Assembly: GCA_938034445.1 (NCBI GenBank)
Contig: CALHLD010000003.1
Location: forward strand, 1 to 52,070
Direction: 5' to 3'
Length of the DNA stretch: 52,070 bases
Source of the DNA: an uncultured archaeon
Lineage (GTDB): Archaea; Thermoproteota; Nitrososphaeria; JACIWG01
The translations under genes and the position numbers were made by a program. The notes below the pieces were generated by a model, which made no database searches, was not told where the DNA came from, and worked only from the letters and a program-made list of their open reading frames with translations. Within the stretch, counting starts at the first letter, position 1, and each line of letters begins with the position of its first letter. Positions 41,870 through 50,452 of the stretch are shown one piece after another.

Positions 41870-42946
41870 TTAGGATTTTAAAAGGGACTTTTCTACATTT
41901 AGGTTTAATACTATTTCTGATATATCACTTGCGTATTCTGCAGTCCTACGTACACTTTCTACCATTAATCTCAAGATTGAAACATTAGCTTTATCAACTT
42001 TTTCTATGAAATTAATAAATTCATTTTCTATAATAGAAATTGATTCCGCTTTTTCTATAACGTTATCAGCAAGAACGCTATCCTTTTTATAAAGAGAATT
42101 TATGGCCTCTTCAAACATGCTTTTTGCAAAAAGACTGATTTCAAAAAATTTTTCTATCACAGAATCCTTTGGTAGAGCGTCTAGTAAAGTTATGTTTTCA
42201 GCAATCTTAACCAAATGGTCAGCAATCCTCTCCACAAATTTTACAATAATCCTATAGCCGAGACAATCTCTTGAACTTGATAGACCGCTTACTTTAAGTA
42301 TTTTCTCATTTTCCACTGCAGCCTTCAACTGCCTTACCATGTAAAGGTATAGACGATCAACTTCATCGTCAACTTTAATTATCTCATGAGCCAAGTTTTT
42401 ATCTAAAGATTTTAGTGCAGTCAAAATGTCATCGTACATTGAGATTATAATATTGCATGCACGTCTAAGAGCGTTTTCTAATGAAAGTTCAGGATGACCA
42501 ATCAGAACACGTATTTCTAATTCTCTGGATGATTCTGAAAGAATTTCAGCTCCAATTAACTTTTTTCTCAAAAAATCTTTTATCTCATTTTTGTGCACGG
42601 ATGAAAATCGCTCCTCTATCGCTTTAACTCTTATAACACTATAGCCTACAAGATATAATGAGACAATTTTCCTTATTATTGAACCAATAATGTCTTTTCC
42701 TGAAACAGATACTGTTGCCTCTTTTGGTTTTGTAGATCCTACAACATCTTTAGGCGTTATAATAAGTGTATTGTTATCTTTTCTTGAAATAATGAGCTGA
42801 CTTCCCTGCTTAAGATTCAAACTTTCCACCCACTTTTTTGGAAGAGATATTATGTAAGTTGACTTTCCTGTAACTTGTATTTTCCTAACTTCGCCAGTAT
42901 CTAAATCATAAGAAAAATTATTATCTAAATAGTTATATATAGACAT
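41870..42946 (-). CDS. AbrB-PhoU phosphate uptake regulator
   Basis: An N-terminal SpoVT/AbrB-type swapped-hairpin DNA-binding domain (VRKIQVTGKSTYIISLPKKWVESLNLKQGS, about residues 20-65) is joined to two PhoU helical domains (about 115-350, each with a metal-binding E/D-x3-D-type helix). This archaeal fusion is found beside pst operons and is taken to repress them when phosphate is sufficient. Here it is divergent from pstS across 66 bp that hold a TATATAAAA box usable in either direction. Confidence 0.9.
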   Translation of the reverse strand: MSIYNYLDNNFSYDLDTGEVRKIQVTGKSTYIISLPKKWVESLNLKQGSQLIISRKDNNTLIITPKDVVGSTKPKEATVSVSGKDIIGSIIRKIVSLYLVGYSVIRVKAIEERFSSVHKNEIKDFLRKKLIGAEILSESSRELEIRVLIGHPELSLENALRRACNIIISMYDDILTALKSLDKNLAHEIIKVDDEVDRLYLYMVRQLKAAVENEKILKVSGLSSSRDCLGYRIIVKFVERIADHLVKIAENITLLDALPKDSVIEKFFEISLFAKSMFEEAINSLYKKDSVLADNVIEKAESISIIENEFINFIEKVDKANVSILRLMVESVRRTAEYASDISEIVLNLNVEKSLLKS

Positions 42947-42976
42947 TGTAACTCTCTATATATTATTTGGATAACC

Positions 42977-42985
42977 TATATAAAA
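42977..42985 (+). promoter_or_regulatory. TATA box of the pst operon
   Basis: TATATAAAA is centred about 31 nt before the ATG at 43013, giving a leader of only a few bases. It supports ATG 43013 over TTG 43004 as the pstS start. Read in reverse it may also serve the AbrB-PhoU gene. Confidence 0.55.
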
Positions 42986-43012
42986 CTTACTATTTTAGCC
43001 ATATTGACTACT

Positions 43013-44143
43013 ATGAAAAAAAGTGTGTTAGTGGGAATAGGTGCGACAGTAATAATAGTATTAGGAATAGTCCTTGCAATCCCGTATCTCCAACCAAAAA
43101 CAGAAACAATAACACAGACTCCAACCACTACATCCAAAAATATAGTGCTTAATGGCGCAGGAGCCACATTCCCATACCCACTGATCTCGACATGGACAGT
43201 GCAGTACAATAAAATTTATCCCAACATAATGGTTAACTACCAGTCAATTGGAAGTGGAGGCGGAATTAGACAACATACAAATAAAACAGTAGACTTTGCA
43301 GCCTCAGATGCGCCATTAAACGAAGATCAAAGAAAGGCAGCGCCAAACACTTTGCATATACCAATTACAATCGGTTGTGTAGTAGTAGCATATAATCTCC
43401 CCAACGTCCCAAAAGGGTTAAAGTTGACTGGAGAATTGGTTGCAGAAATATTTTTAGGTAATATTAAAAAATGGAATGATCCTTTAATTGCGAATCTTAA
43501 TCCAGAAATTCAGCTTCCTGATAAAGAAATTATTGTCGTACACAGGTCAGACGGTTCAGGAACTACATTCGTATTCACAAGCTACCTTTCAATTGTTAGT
43601 AGCGAATGGAATTCTAAAGTTGGAAAGGGTACAGCTGTACAATGGCCTACCGGATTAGGTGCAGCGGGAAACGAAGGTGTAGCGGGTGTGATAAGGGGAA
43701 CACCATATACGATCGGGTATGTAGAATTAGCTTATGCATTACAGACGAAAATGAGTTATGCCTATCTTAAGAATAAAGATGGAAATTTTGTTGAACCAAG
43801 TTTAGAGTCGACAGCTGCAGCGGTAGAAGCATTATCTCCAATTTTACCTAAAGGAGATGAAAGTTGGGAAAAAGTTAGTCTTCTTAATGCTCCTGGAAAG
43901 GATAGTTATCCTATAGCAAGCTTCAGCTACATACTTGTTTATAAAGAGCTTTCCGTCCTACCTAAAATGGATAAAGAAAAGGCTATTGAGCTAGTAAAGT
44001 TCCTTTATTGGGCAATACATGATGGCCAAAATTATGCACCAAACCTACAATACGTACCGTTACCCAAATCCGTTGTAAACTTAAATGAGGAAACAATCAA
44101 GTCGATTACATTCAATGGAGAGAAGGTATGGGATTTAGCATGA
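43013..44143 (+). CDS. pstS: Phosphate ABC transporter substrate-binding protein PstS
   Basis: Extracytoplasmic phosphate-binding protein. An N-terminal hydrophobic anchor is followed by a Thr-rich linker, then the PstS fold: NGAGATFPYPL (phosphate loop), SIGSGGGIRQ, VHRSDGSGTTFVF (the R-S-D-x-S-G-T motif) and GNEGVAGVI. No lipobox Cys is present, so it is tethered by the N-terminal helix. A hairpin plus T-run follows the stop, before pstC. Confidence 0.96.
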   Translation: MKKSVLVGIGATVIIVLGIVLAIPYLQPKTETITQTPTTTSKNIVLNGAGATFPYPLISTWTVQYNKIYPNIMVNYQSIGSGGGIRQHTNKTVDFAASDAPLNEDQRKAAPNTLHIPITIGCVVVAYNLPNVPKGLKLTGELVAEIFLGNIKKWNDPLIANLNPEIQLPDKEIIVVHRSDGSGTTFVFTSYLSIVSSEWNSKVGKGTAVQWPTGLGAAGNEGVAGVIRGTPYTIGYVELAYALQTKMSYAYLKNKDGNFVEPSLESTAAAVEALSPILPKGDESWEKVSLLNAPGKDSYPIASFSYILVYKELSVLPKMDKEKAIELVKFLYWAIHDGQNYAPNLQYVPLPKSVVNLNEETIKSITFNGEKVWDLA

Positions 44144-44175
44144 CAGCAGATAATGCTGTCTACAAAAATTTTTTT
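44142..44175 (+). terminator. Hairpin and T-tract between pstS and pstC
   Basis: GACAGCA (44142-44148) and TGCTGTC (44154-44160) form a perfect 7-bp stem with a 5-nt loop. Seven T follow at 44169-44175. The stem begins within the pstS stop codon. It looks like a partial terminator or mRNA-stabilising hairpin that would give more PstS than PstCAB. Confidence 0.55.
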
Positions 44176-44190
44176 ATGGTGTTATAGGAT

Positions 44191-45114
44191 ATGTCTCCAG
44201 ATGATGTTTTTAAGTATATTTTAGGGTTTATTTCTGGTATAGTGGTTTTAACTTTATTTCTTATGGTTTTAGAATTATTCAGATACTCTTTACCCGTTCT
44301 TAGCCTTAAATTTATTTTTGGGATAAATTGGAACCCCGTAGTAGGTAGTGAAGAGTATGGAATTTTACCTTACATTTTAGGTACACTAGTAACTTCGGCT
44401 ATAGCAATTTTTGTAGGTGTTCCAATAAGTTTAGGTATTGCAATATATCTTTCAGAAATGGCTCCAAATTTTATAAGAACAATTCTATCATTCGTTATAG
44501 AGTTATTGGCTGCTGTACCAAGTGTTATATATGGCCTTTGGGGACTATTTATATTCAGATTTTGGGTTAGAGATTTTATAGAAGTGCCTCTATCTAAACA
44601 TCTAGCTTTCATACCCATTTTCCAGGGAGAACCGTTTGGATTAGATATACTTACAGCAGGATTGATATTGGCGATTATGATAATACCTACTGTATCATCA
44701 GTTTCAAGGGAAGTTTTAATGGCCGTTCCAGATTCTCAAAGAGAGGCAGCTTATAGTTTAGGTGCTACAAAATGGGAAGTTATAAGGTTAGGGGTATTAA
44801 GCTACGCAAAATCAGGTATAGTCGGAGCAGCAATTCTAGGATTAGGTAGAGCAATTGGGGAGACAATGGCTGTTACGATGGTCATAGGTAATGCTATAGG
44901 ACCAGCAGCCCTACCGACCTCATTATTTAAAGCTGGACAGACTATGGCATCCTTAATAGCAAACGAGTTTAATGAAGCAGATCCGACATCACTTCATCCA
45001 AATGCTTTGATAGGTGTTGGACTAATTTTATTCGTCTTAGCATTAACAATCAATTTACTCGCCCAATTGCTTATATGGCGTATCCTAAAAATAAAGGAGG
45101 GTGCAGTAGAGTAA
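44191..45114 (+). CDS. pstC: Phosphate ABC transporter permease PstC
   Basis: Six-TM permease subunit. The conserved EAA loop (REAAYSLGATKWEVIRLGVLS) and the ELLAAVPSVIYGLWG segment are typical of PstC. The length of 307 aa is normal. It is 47 bp after pstS, and its stop abuts the pstA ATG. Confidence 0.95.
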   Translation: MSPDDVFKYILGFISGIVVLTLFLMVLELFRYSLPVLSLKFIFGINWNPVVGSEEYGILPYILGTLVTSAIAIFVGVPISLGIAIYLSEMAPNFIRTILSFVIELLAAVPSVIYGLWGLFIFRFWVRDFIEVPLSKHLAFIPIFQGEPFGLDILTAGLILAIMIIPTVSSVSREVLMAVPDSQREAAYSLGATKWEVIRLGVLSYAKSGIVGAAILGLGRAIGETMAVTMVIGNAIGPAALPTSLFKAGQTMASLIANEFNEADPTSLHPNALIGVGLILFVLALTINLLAQLLIWRILKIKEGAVE

Positions 45115-45960
45115 ATGCAAAAATATTTAATAAGAAAGATAAAAGATAAAATTGTGTACGCTGTCTGTTTAATTTGCGTAATAATTGCAATTATACCATT
45201 GGGCAGCATATTATTTGAGGTAATTAAAAACGGACTACCAGCACTAAACTCAGATTTTTTCACAAAGGGGCCTGGACCTATTGGAGAATCAGGTGGGGGT
45301 ATAGCAAATTCAATTCAAGGAACACTAATTCTAATAGGTTTGACCAGCTTGATAGGTATTCCAATAGGAATCATGTCAGGAATATATTTGGCTGAACATG
45401 GAAACAATCAGTTCGGAAGAATTGTTAGGTTAACAAACAATGTTCTTATGCAATTTCCTTCAATCGTAATCGGAATATTTGCTTACCTAGTTATAGTTTT
45501 ACCTATAGGAAGCTTTTCACCTCTTGCTGGAGCAATAGCTTTAGCCATTATAATGGTACCCATAATCACAAGAACAACTGAAGAATCTCTGAAGTTGGTT
45601 CCTAATACATTAAGAGAGGCGTCAATGGCTTTAGGAATCAGAAGATGGAGGACAACTGTTAGCATAGTTTTAGTTTCAGCAAAAAGTGGTGTTATCACGG
45701 GAATAATGCTCTCTATAGCTAGAGTAGCCGGAGAAACCGCCCCACTAATAATGACAATATTGGGCAGCCAATGGTTTTTCTCTGGACTAACCGAGCCCAT
45801 GGATGCCCTAACATTAAGAATATGGAGGCTATCGCTACTCCCATACGAGTACGCACATACTATGGGCTGGGGTGCAGCATTGGTTCTCATAATTCTAGTA
45901 CTTTCATTAAACGTAAGCGCAAGAATTTTAACAAGGTCCAGATATAGGGTAAAGGTGTAA
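45115..45960 (+). CDS. pstA: Phosphate ABC transporter permease PstA
   Basis: Second permease subunit. LREASMALGIRRWRTTVSIVL is the EAA loop; the periplasmic segment GPGPIGESGGGIANSIQGT is a PstA hallmark. The length is 281 aa. It starts immediately after the pstC stop with no spacer and is followed after 3 bp by pstB. Confidence 0.95.
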   Translation: MQKYLIRKIKDKIVYAVCLICVIIAIIPLGSILFEVIKNGLPALNSDFFTKGPGPIGESGGGIANSIQGTLILIGLTSLIGIPIGIMSGIYLAEHGNNQFGRIVRLTNNVLMQFPSIVIGIFAYLVIVLPIGSFSPLAGAIALAIIMVPIITRTTEESLKLVPNTLREASMALGIRRWRTTVSIVLVSAKSGVITGIMLSIARVAGETAPLIMTILGSQWFFSGLTEPMDALTLRIWRLSLLPYEYAHTMGWGAALVLIILVLSLNVSARILTRSRYRVKV

Positions 45961-45963
45961 AAA

Positions 45964-46779
45964 TTGGACAACGAACTAATATCTTTAGGTTCAAAAGCTG
46001 GAAGCCAACAAAAATATGGAAGAACCTATAAAATTGAGATAGAAAATTTAAGTGCATGGTTTGGAACCAAACAGGTCCTTAAGGACATTAATATGAAAAT
46101 TAGGGCAAACGCCATCACTGCAATAATAGGACCCTCCGGATGCGGTAAATCCACGTTAATTAGATGCCTAAATCGCATGCATGAACTAGTTCCTTCAGCA
46201 AAGGTTTCGGGTAAAGTCTTTCTAGATGGTATCGACATATATTCAAAAAATGTTGACCCTGTAGTAGTAAGAAGAAAAGTTGGTATGGTTTTTCAGAAAC
46301 CGAATCCCTTTCCTACAATGTCCATTTACGATAACGTTGCTGCGGGACTTAAATTAAATGGGATAAGGGATAGAAAAGTGTTAGATAAATTGGTTAGGAG
46401 GAGTCTTGAACAAGCTTGGCTCTGGGATGAAGTAAAAGATGATTTAGACAAGCCTGGTTCAAGCCTTTCTGGAGGACAACAGCAGAGACTTTGCATTGCA
46501 AGAGCATTAGCAGTTGAACCAGAAGTTCTGCTATTAGATGAGCCTACATCAGCCCTCGACCCTATAGCCGCCTCAAAAATTGAGCAACTTATAGTATCTT
46601 TGAAGAGAGATTATACGATAGTTATAGTTACACATAACATGCAGCAGGCTGCAAGGGTAGCTGACTACACAGCCTTCCTCTATTTGGGAAAACTAATAGA
46701 ATATGATGAAACATCCAGGATATTCAGTAACCCAAAAGAAGAGTTGACAGAAAATTACATTGCGGGAAGATTTGGTTGA
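45964..46779 (+). CDS. pstB: Phosphate ABC transporter ATPase PstB
   Basis: ATPase subunit with Walker [10 protein letters not shown] (near residues 56-64), signature SLSGGQQQR, Walker [14 protein letters not shown] and the H-loop VTHNM. PstB-specific [11 protein letters not shown] and FQKPNPFP are present. The start is TTG at 45964 after AAAGGTG. The N-terminal 20 residues are an extra polar stretch. Confidence 0.97.
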   Translation: MDNELISLGSKAGSQQKYGRTYKIEIENLSAWFGTKQVLKDINMKIRANAITAIIGPSGCGKSTLIRCLNRMHELVPSAKVSGKVFLDGIDIYSKNVDPVVVRRKVGMVFQKPNPFPTMSIYDNVAAGLKLNGIRDRKVLDKLVRRSLEQAWLWDEVKDDLDKPGSSLSGGQQQRLCIARALAVEPEVLLLDEPTSALDPIAASKIEQLIVSLKRDYTIVIVTHNMQQAARVADYTAFLYLGKLIEYDETSRIFSNPKEELTENYIAGRFG

Positions 46780-46791
46780 AGGTGAATACAT

Positions 46792-47430
46792 TTGGTTAGA
46801 TTGATTGATATAGGTCTCGAAAGACTGAAAAAAATTATTGTAGAAATGGGCAACTATTCGGCTAAAACAGTTTTCCTAGCAATAGACTCATATCTTAATG
46901 ACCAAGATGTGATGGAAAAATTATACATAAGTGCTCAAGAAATTAGGAAAATGCAGGAGGAATCAAATGAGCTTGCAGTAGAGATAATTGCAAGATATCA
47001 GCCTGTAGCATCAGACCTTAGATTTCTAAAATCATGTATAGATATTGGGTATGGTTTTTCAAGATTTGGAAGATACGCATTCGACATAGCACAAGTACTT
47101 CGAATATTTGGAAAACTAACAGCATGTGATAAGAAGGCTGTTGAAGAAGCAGGTAGGCTAGTAAGAGAAATGATAAAAATTAGTATAGAAGCATTTATAG
47201 AAAGAGATGTAGAGAAGGCGAAAAAAGTGAAAGAGATGGACGTATATGTTGACAAAATTTATCTTAATTCGCTTAAAAAGGCTGCACAGACAGAAGAAGG
47301 AATAAAGTGCATAGTTTCTGAAGTCCTGATTTTAAGATATCTTGAAAGGATAGCTGACCATGCAACATACATTGCGGACTCAACAATATACATAGTGACG
47401 GGTGAAAAAATACCAAAGTATACACTTTAG
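46792..47430 (+). CDS. phoU: PhoU phosphate transport accessory protein
   Basis: Two three-helix PhoU repeats over 212 aa, each with an acidic metal-binding motif; the second ends in RYLERIADHATYIAD, the typical R-x-E-R-x-A-D-H. It modulates Pst activity or phosphate signalling. The start is TTG at 46792, preceded by AAGGTGA. It is the last gene of the operon, convergent with the superoxide dismutase gene. Confidence 0.93.
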   Translation: MVRLIDIGLERLKKIIVEMGNYSAKTVFLAIDSYLNDQDVMEKLYISAQEIRKMQEESNELAVEIIARYQPVASDLRFLKSCIDIGYGFSRFGRYAFDIAQVLRIFGKLTACDKKAVEEAGRLVREMIKISIEAFIERDVEKAKKVKEMDVYVDKIYLNSLKKAAQTEEGIKCIVSEVLILRYLERIADHATYIADSTIYIVTGEKIPKYTL

Positions 47431-47460
47431 TAAAGTAAAAAAATAGTGGTGAAATGAAGT

Positions 47461-48087
47461 CTATTTCAGTAGTTCATCAAACCTTTTGGCTACCGTATCC
47501 CAGTTTAAGATATTCCAGAAGCTTTCAACAAATTTCGCCCTATCATTTTTATAATCAATATAATACGCATGCTCAAAGACATCTAGTACCATAAGTATTC
47601 TGAACATTGGATAAACGTTTGTATTATGTTTTTCAACCTGCATTATAAGTGGTCTACTTGTTTGCATACAATATGTTAATGCAGCCCAACCTGAGCCTTC
47701 GACAGATATAGCGGCTTGGGAAAACTCTTTCTTAAACCTTTCGAAGCTTCCAAACTCCTTTTCTATAGCATCACCCAATAGTCCCCCAGGTTTACCGACT
47801 ACAGTCGAAGGCGGTTTCATATTTTCCCAGAAAAGAGTATGCAGGAGGTGGCCTCCTATGTTCCATGAAAGTTCTTTTAATGTCGCTTTTATGTCTATGT
47901 CAAGGTTTTCCTTGTGAGCTTTATCCAATTTTTGTAGTATATTGTTAGCACCATTAACGTATGCTTGATGATGTTTTGTATGATGAATTCTTAACTGTTC
48001 TTCTGACATGAATGGTTCTAGGTCCCTGTAATCGTATGGAAGTTTTGGCAGTGTATAAAATTTTTGAAACTCCAAACTAACATGCAC
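47461..48087 (-). CDS. sod: Fe/Mn superoxide dismutase
   Basis: Detoxifies superoxide. Metal ligands are in [13 protein letters not shown] (His), [10 protein letters not shown] (His), and [14 protein letters not shown] (Asp and His). The N-terminus [16 protein letters not shown] is the family standard. The length of 208 aa is normal. The ligands do not decide between Fe and Mn. Its presence points to at least occasional oxygen exposure in a hydrogenase-bearing anaerobe. Confidence 0.96.
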   Translation of the reverse strand: MHVSLEFQKFYTLPKLPYDYRDLEPFMSEEQLRIHHTKHHQAYVNGANNILQKLDKAHKENLDIDIKATLKELSWNIGGHLLHTLFWENMKPPSTVVGKPGGLLGDAIEKEFGSFERFKKEFSQAAISVEGSGWAALTYCMQTSRPLIMQVEKHNTNVYPMFRILMVLDVFEHAYYIDYKNDRAKFVESFWNILNWDTVAKRFDELLK

Positions 48088-48196
48088 CTAGAAAAGATTT
48101 TATTTTATATGCTCATATATACTTTTTGGTTTTGGACTTGATTTTTGACAAAAATTTATAATACTTTTTGGATCCAATAGCTGTAACCTAATATAG

Positions 48197-48820
48197 TTAA
48201 TCTAATAGTAGGTTTAAGTAATTTAATATACTTGGCTTTTCTTCTTCAACTTCTCTTACAAATTTGTTGAATTTTATAGGATGTATAATCCTGAATATTG
48301 TAAGCTTCCTGTTAAGCTTCCCCTCAAGCTCTTCGTCCCTTTTTGAAACCATCTTAAACCTATCATATATTTTTAGCATCTTTTCCAGCTTTAGGTAAAT
48401 GTCTCTCCTAACCTGATAGAGTCTACTCAGAAAACGTCCCCTATATTCAAGATCTTCTAATAGTTTAATGAACTCGACATTTACTTTTAATGTAGAGGGT
48501 ATCTCATTATCATAGAATCTTTTTATCGAATCATACCATGAGTCGAAGACATTCCTTTCAACATTAAGATAGCTTAAAGAAAATTTTAGAATAAGGAAAA
48601 GCCAAAGCTTTTCAGGAGCATCACACTTGTCTAAAAATTCTTCAGATAAACCTCTTTCATAGTATGATACAAGTTTTTCAGGATTATTTTGCAGTTCATC
48701 CAAAAGTTCCTGCAAACTTTTCTGTACAGCCTCCCAAAGTTTAGGCCTTTTCTCCACAACCTTCTTATATAACGTTATATGATAGCCTCTCTCTTCTTCC
48801 CTTACACCTTTTTCCATCAC
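48197..48820 (-). CDS. Hypothetical helical protein (207 aa)
   Basis: No family recognised. The sequence is rich in Lys, Glu, Leu and Arg, with long amphipathic helices (KLWEAVQKSLQELLDELQ; RLYQVRRDIYLKLEKMLKIY) and no membrane segment or Cys-based metal site. It begins with a double Met at 48820. Flanking gaps of 110 and 188 bp separate it from the neighbours, so it is probably monocistronic. Its codon usage looks like its neighbours'. Confidence 0.6.
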   Translation of the reverse strand: MMEKGVREEERGYHITLYKKVVEKRPKLWEAVQKSLQELLDELQNNPEKLVSYYERGLSEEFLDKCDAPEKLWLFLILKFSLSYLNVERNVFDSWYDSIKRFYDNEIPSTLKVNVEFIKLLEDLEYRGRFLSRLYQVRRDIYLKLEKMLKIYDRFKMVSKRDEELEGKLNRKLTIFRIIHPIKFNKFVREVEEEKPSILNYLNLLLD

Positions 48821-49007
48821 TCTACTTACATTCTATACACATATTTACTTTTACCACAATTTTGATAAAATTTTTCAAAAATCTCTTTTAAAAATAAAGA
48901 CTTAAATCTTCAGAGTAAAATAGTGTTGCTTTGAAAATGTATGGAAAATATTATAGATCTTGATGTTAGAAAAGATTTTGAGAAAAATAATTTTGTAGGT
49001 GAATTGA

Positions 49008-49457
49008 ATGGTTGATTTAAAAATGTTTGTGGGAATGGTTTCTGCACTCATACTTTCTACACCATTAAATATTGCAACACTCATTTTTTCACAGAATCAG
49101 CTGGGAATAGTTACTGTTATGTCAAGCTTTGCAGCTATTGCATTATGTGGAATATTCTATGATATAGTTTTGTCTAAAATAAAAAATTCTATTTCATCCT
49201 ATGGAAAGTTTCTTGCATACACAAGCATCTTTTGGATAATAGTTTTCCCGTTCCAGCAATATTTTGTTGAATTAATGATAGGCTATATTTTCGGGCAGCC
49301 AATAACATCATTTAATTTACAGTACCTGATATTTGGAATGATATTTGGTTTAGGATTTGCACTACTTTTTTCAATAGTATATATTAGATTGTTTGCATAT
49401 TTTATGCTAAGGGATGTTAAAGAGCCTAAAGCTTTAAAGTCTAAGAAAATGATTTAA
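49008..49457 (+). CDS. Four-TM membrane protein of unknown function
   Basis: 149 aa with four hydrophobic segments (about 5-28, 33-52, 66-90 and 105-130) and short polar ends. A GGTGA ribosome binding site is 6 nt before the ATG. No transporter or enzyme signature was recognised. Its last 17 bp overlap the convergent acetamidase/formamidase gene. Confidence 0.6.
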   Translation: MVDLKMFVGMVSALILSTPLNIATLIFSQNQLGIVTVMSSFAAIALCGIFYDIVLSKIKNSISSYGKFLAYTSIFWIIVFPFQQYFVELMIGYIFGQPITSFNLQYLIFGMIFGLGFALLFSIVYIRLFAYFMLRDVKEPKALKSKKMI

Positions 49458-50364
49458 GATACTTCTTTTCAACTTTTGCAGCAACAGTCCAAAGGTTTCC
49501 AACCCTTATCTTACCTATCTGTGAACAGAGCATTAGGCCATCAAATCTGTTTAATCCAAACCTTCTTTCCATTAGAAGAACAAGTTCCAAAAACGCTATC
49601 CTAACGGCGTCTTCAAAGCTTCTACCTTGACCGGTTGTTGCAACACACATTATTTCATTATCGTTTTCTATTCTAGGCCAATCCAGTTTCTCGTCAAACA
49701 AGTCAACTTCTATTACAATTTCAGCAGGCATTTCTACAGCAGTGCCAGAAATTTCACCATCACCTTGTATCGCGTGAGCGTCACCAATATAGAGTAAACC
49801 ACCTTCATGGAAGATGGGAAGGAAAACTTTAGCGCCGGGACAAATGTCTGGAAGGTCCATGTTACCCCCATGTCTACCAGGTAACACGCCCGATGATATT
49901 CCTTCAGCTTCAGGATATGGTGCTACACCTATTGTTCCAACCATGGGATTATATGGTAAAATGATTTTATCAAAGATTACATTTTTACCTTCGATCCTAC
50001 ATATTTTTGTTTTTAAAGGAAGATTTGCGCCCATAAATTTTAGTACTGGAACATCTGTTAGATACCTTTCATTGAATTCGGAAAAATATGTTGCACCTTG
50101 GCCGATAGTTGGCTTAATATCCAATATTTTTACAGCCAAACATTTTCCAGGTTGAGCGCCTTCAACATATATTGGGCCGACTATAGGGTTTCCAAATGGA
50201 ATCTTACTTCTGTCCCTAAAATCACTTTCCTTTCTAATCTGGCCAGAGCTTGCATCCTCAACTTCTATAGTAACACTCTCCTTTGGCTTAATATACAGCA
50301 CTGGCTTATCGTATGGACTTAAAGTATATTTTAAGCCAATATCCTTAAAGGAAATCTTCTTCAA
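49441..50364 (-). CDS. Acetamidase/formamidase family protein
   Basis: Amide hydrolase of the FmdA/AmdA family, releasing ammonia from short-chain amides. GPIYVEGAQPGKCLAVKILDI near residue 65, GTIGVAPYPEAEGI near residue 145, and GDAHAIQGDGEISGTAVE near residue 195 (metal and catalytic segments) match the family. The length is 307 aa. It is divergent from the D-aminoacylase-like gene with an 88-bp gap, suggesting linked nitrogen or amide catabolism. Confidence 0.9.
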   Translation of the reverse strand: MKKISFKDIGLKYTLSPYDKPVLYIKPKESVTIEVEDASSGQIRKESDFRDRSKIPFGNPIVGPIYVEGAQPGKCLAVKILDIKPTIGQGATYFSEFNERYLTDVPVLKFMGANLPLKTKICRIEGKNVIFDKIILPYNPMVGTIGVAPYPEAEGISSGVLPGRHGGNMDLPDICPGAKVFLPIFHEGGLLYIGDAHAIQGDGEISGTAVEMPAEIVIEVDLFDEKLDWPRIENDNEIMCVATTGQGRSFEDAVRIAFLELVLLMERRFGLNRFDGLMLCSQIGKIRVGNLWTVAAKVEKKYLKSFS

Positions 50365-50452
50365 CCAAAATCTAACCTCATTCTATAATAAAATTATTAA
50401 TGATATTTAAGAGTTTTTAACACTTAAATATTCAAGAAGAATTTTTCTGAAC

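Noticed and set aside
43004-43012. TTG 43004 as the pstS start
   Set aside because: It is closer to the TATA box than the expected transcription start; ATG 43013 fits a leaderless mRNA.
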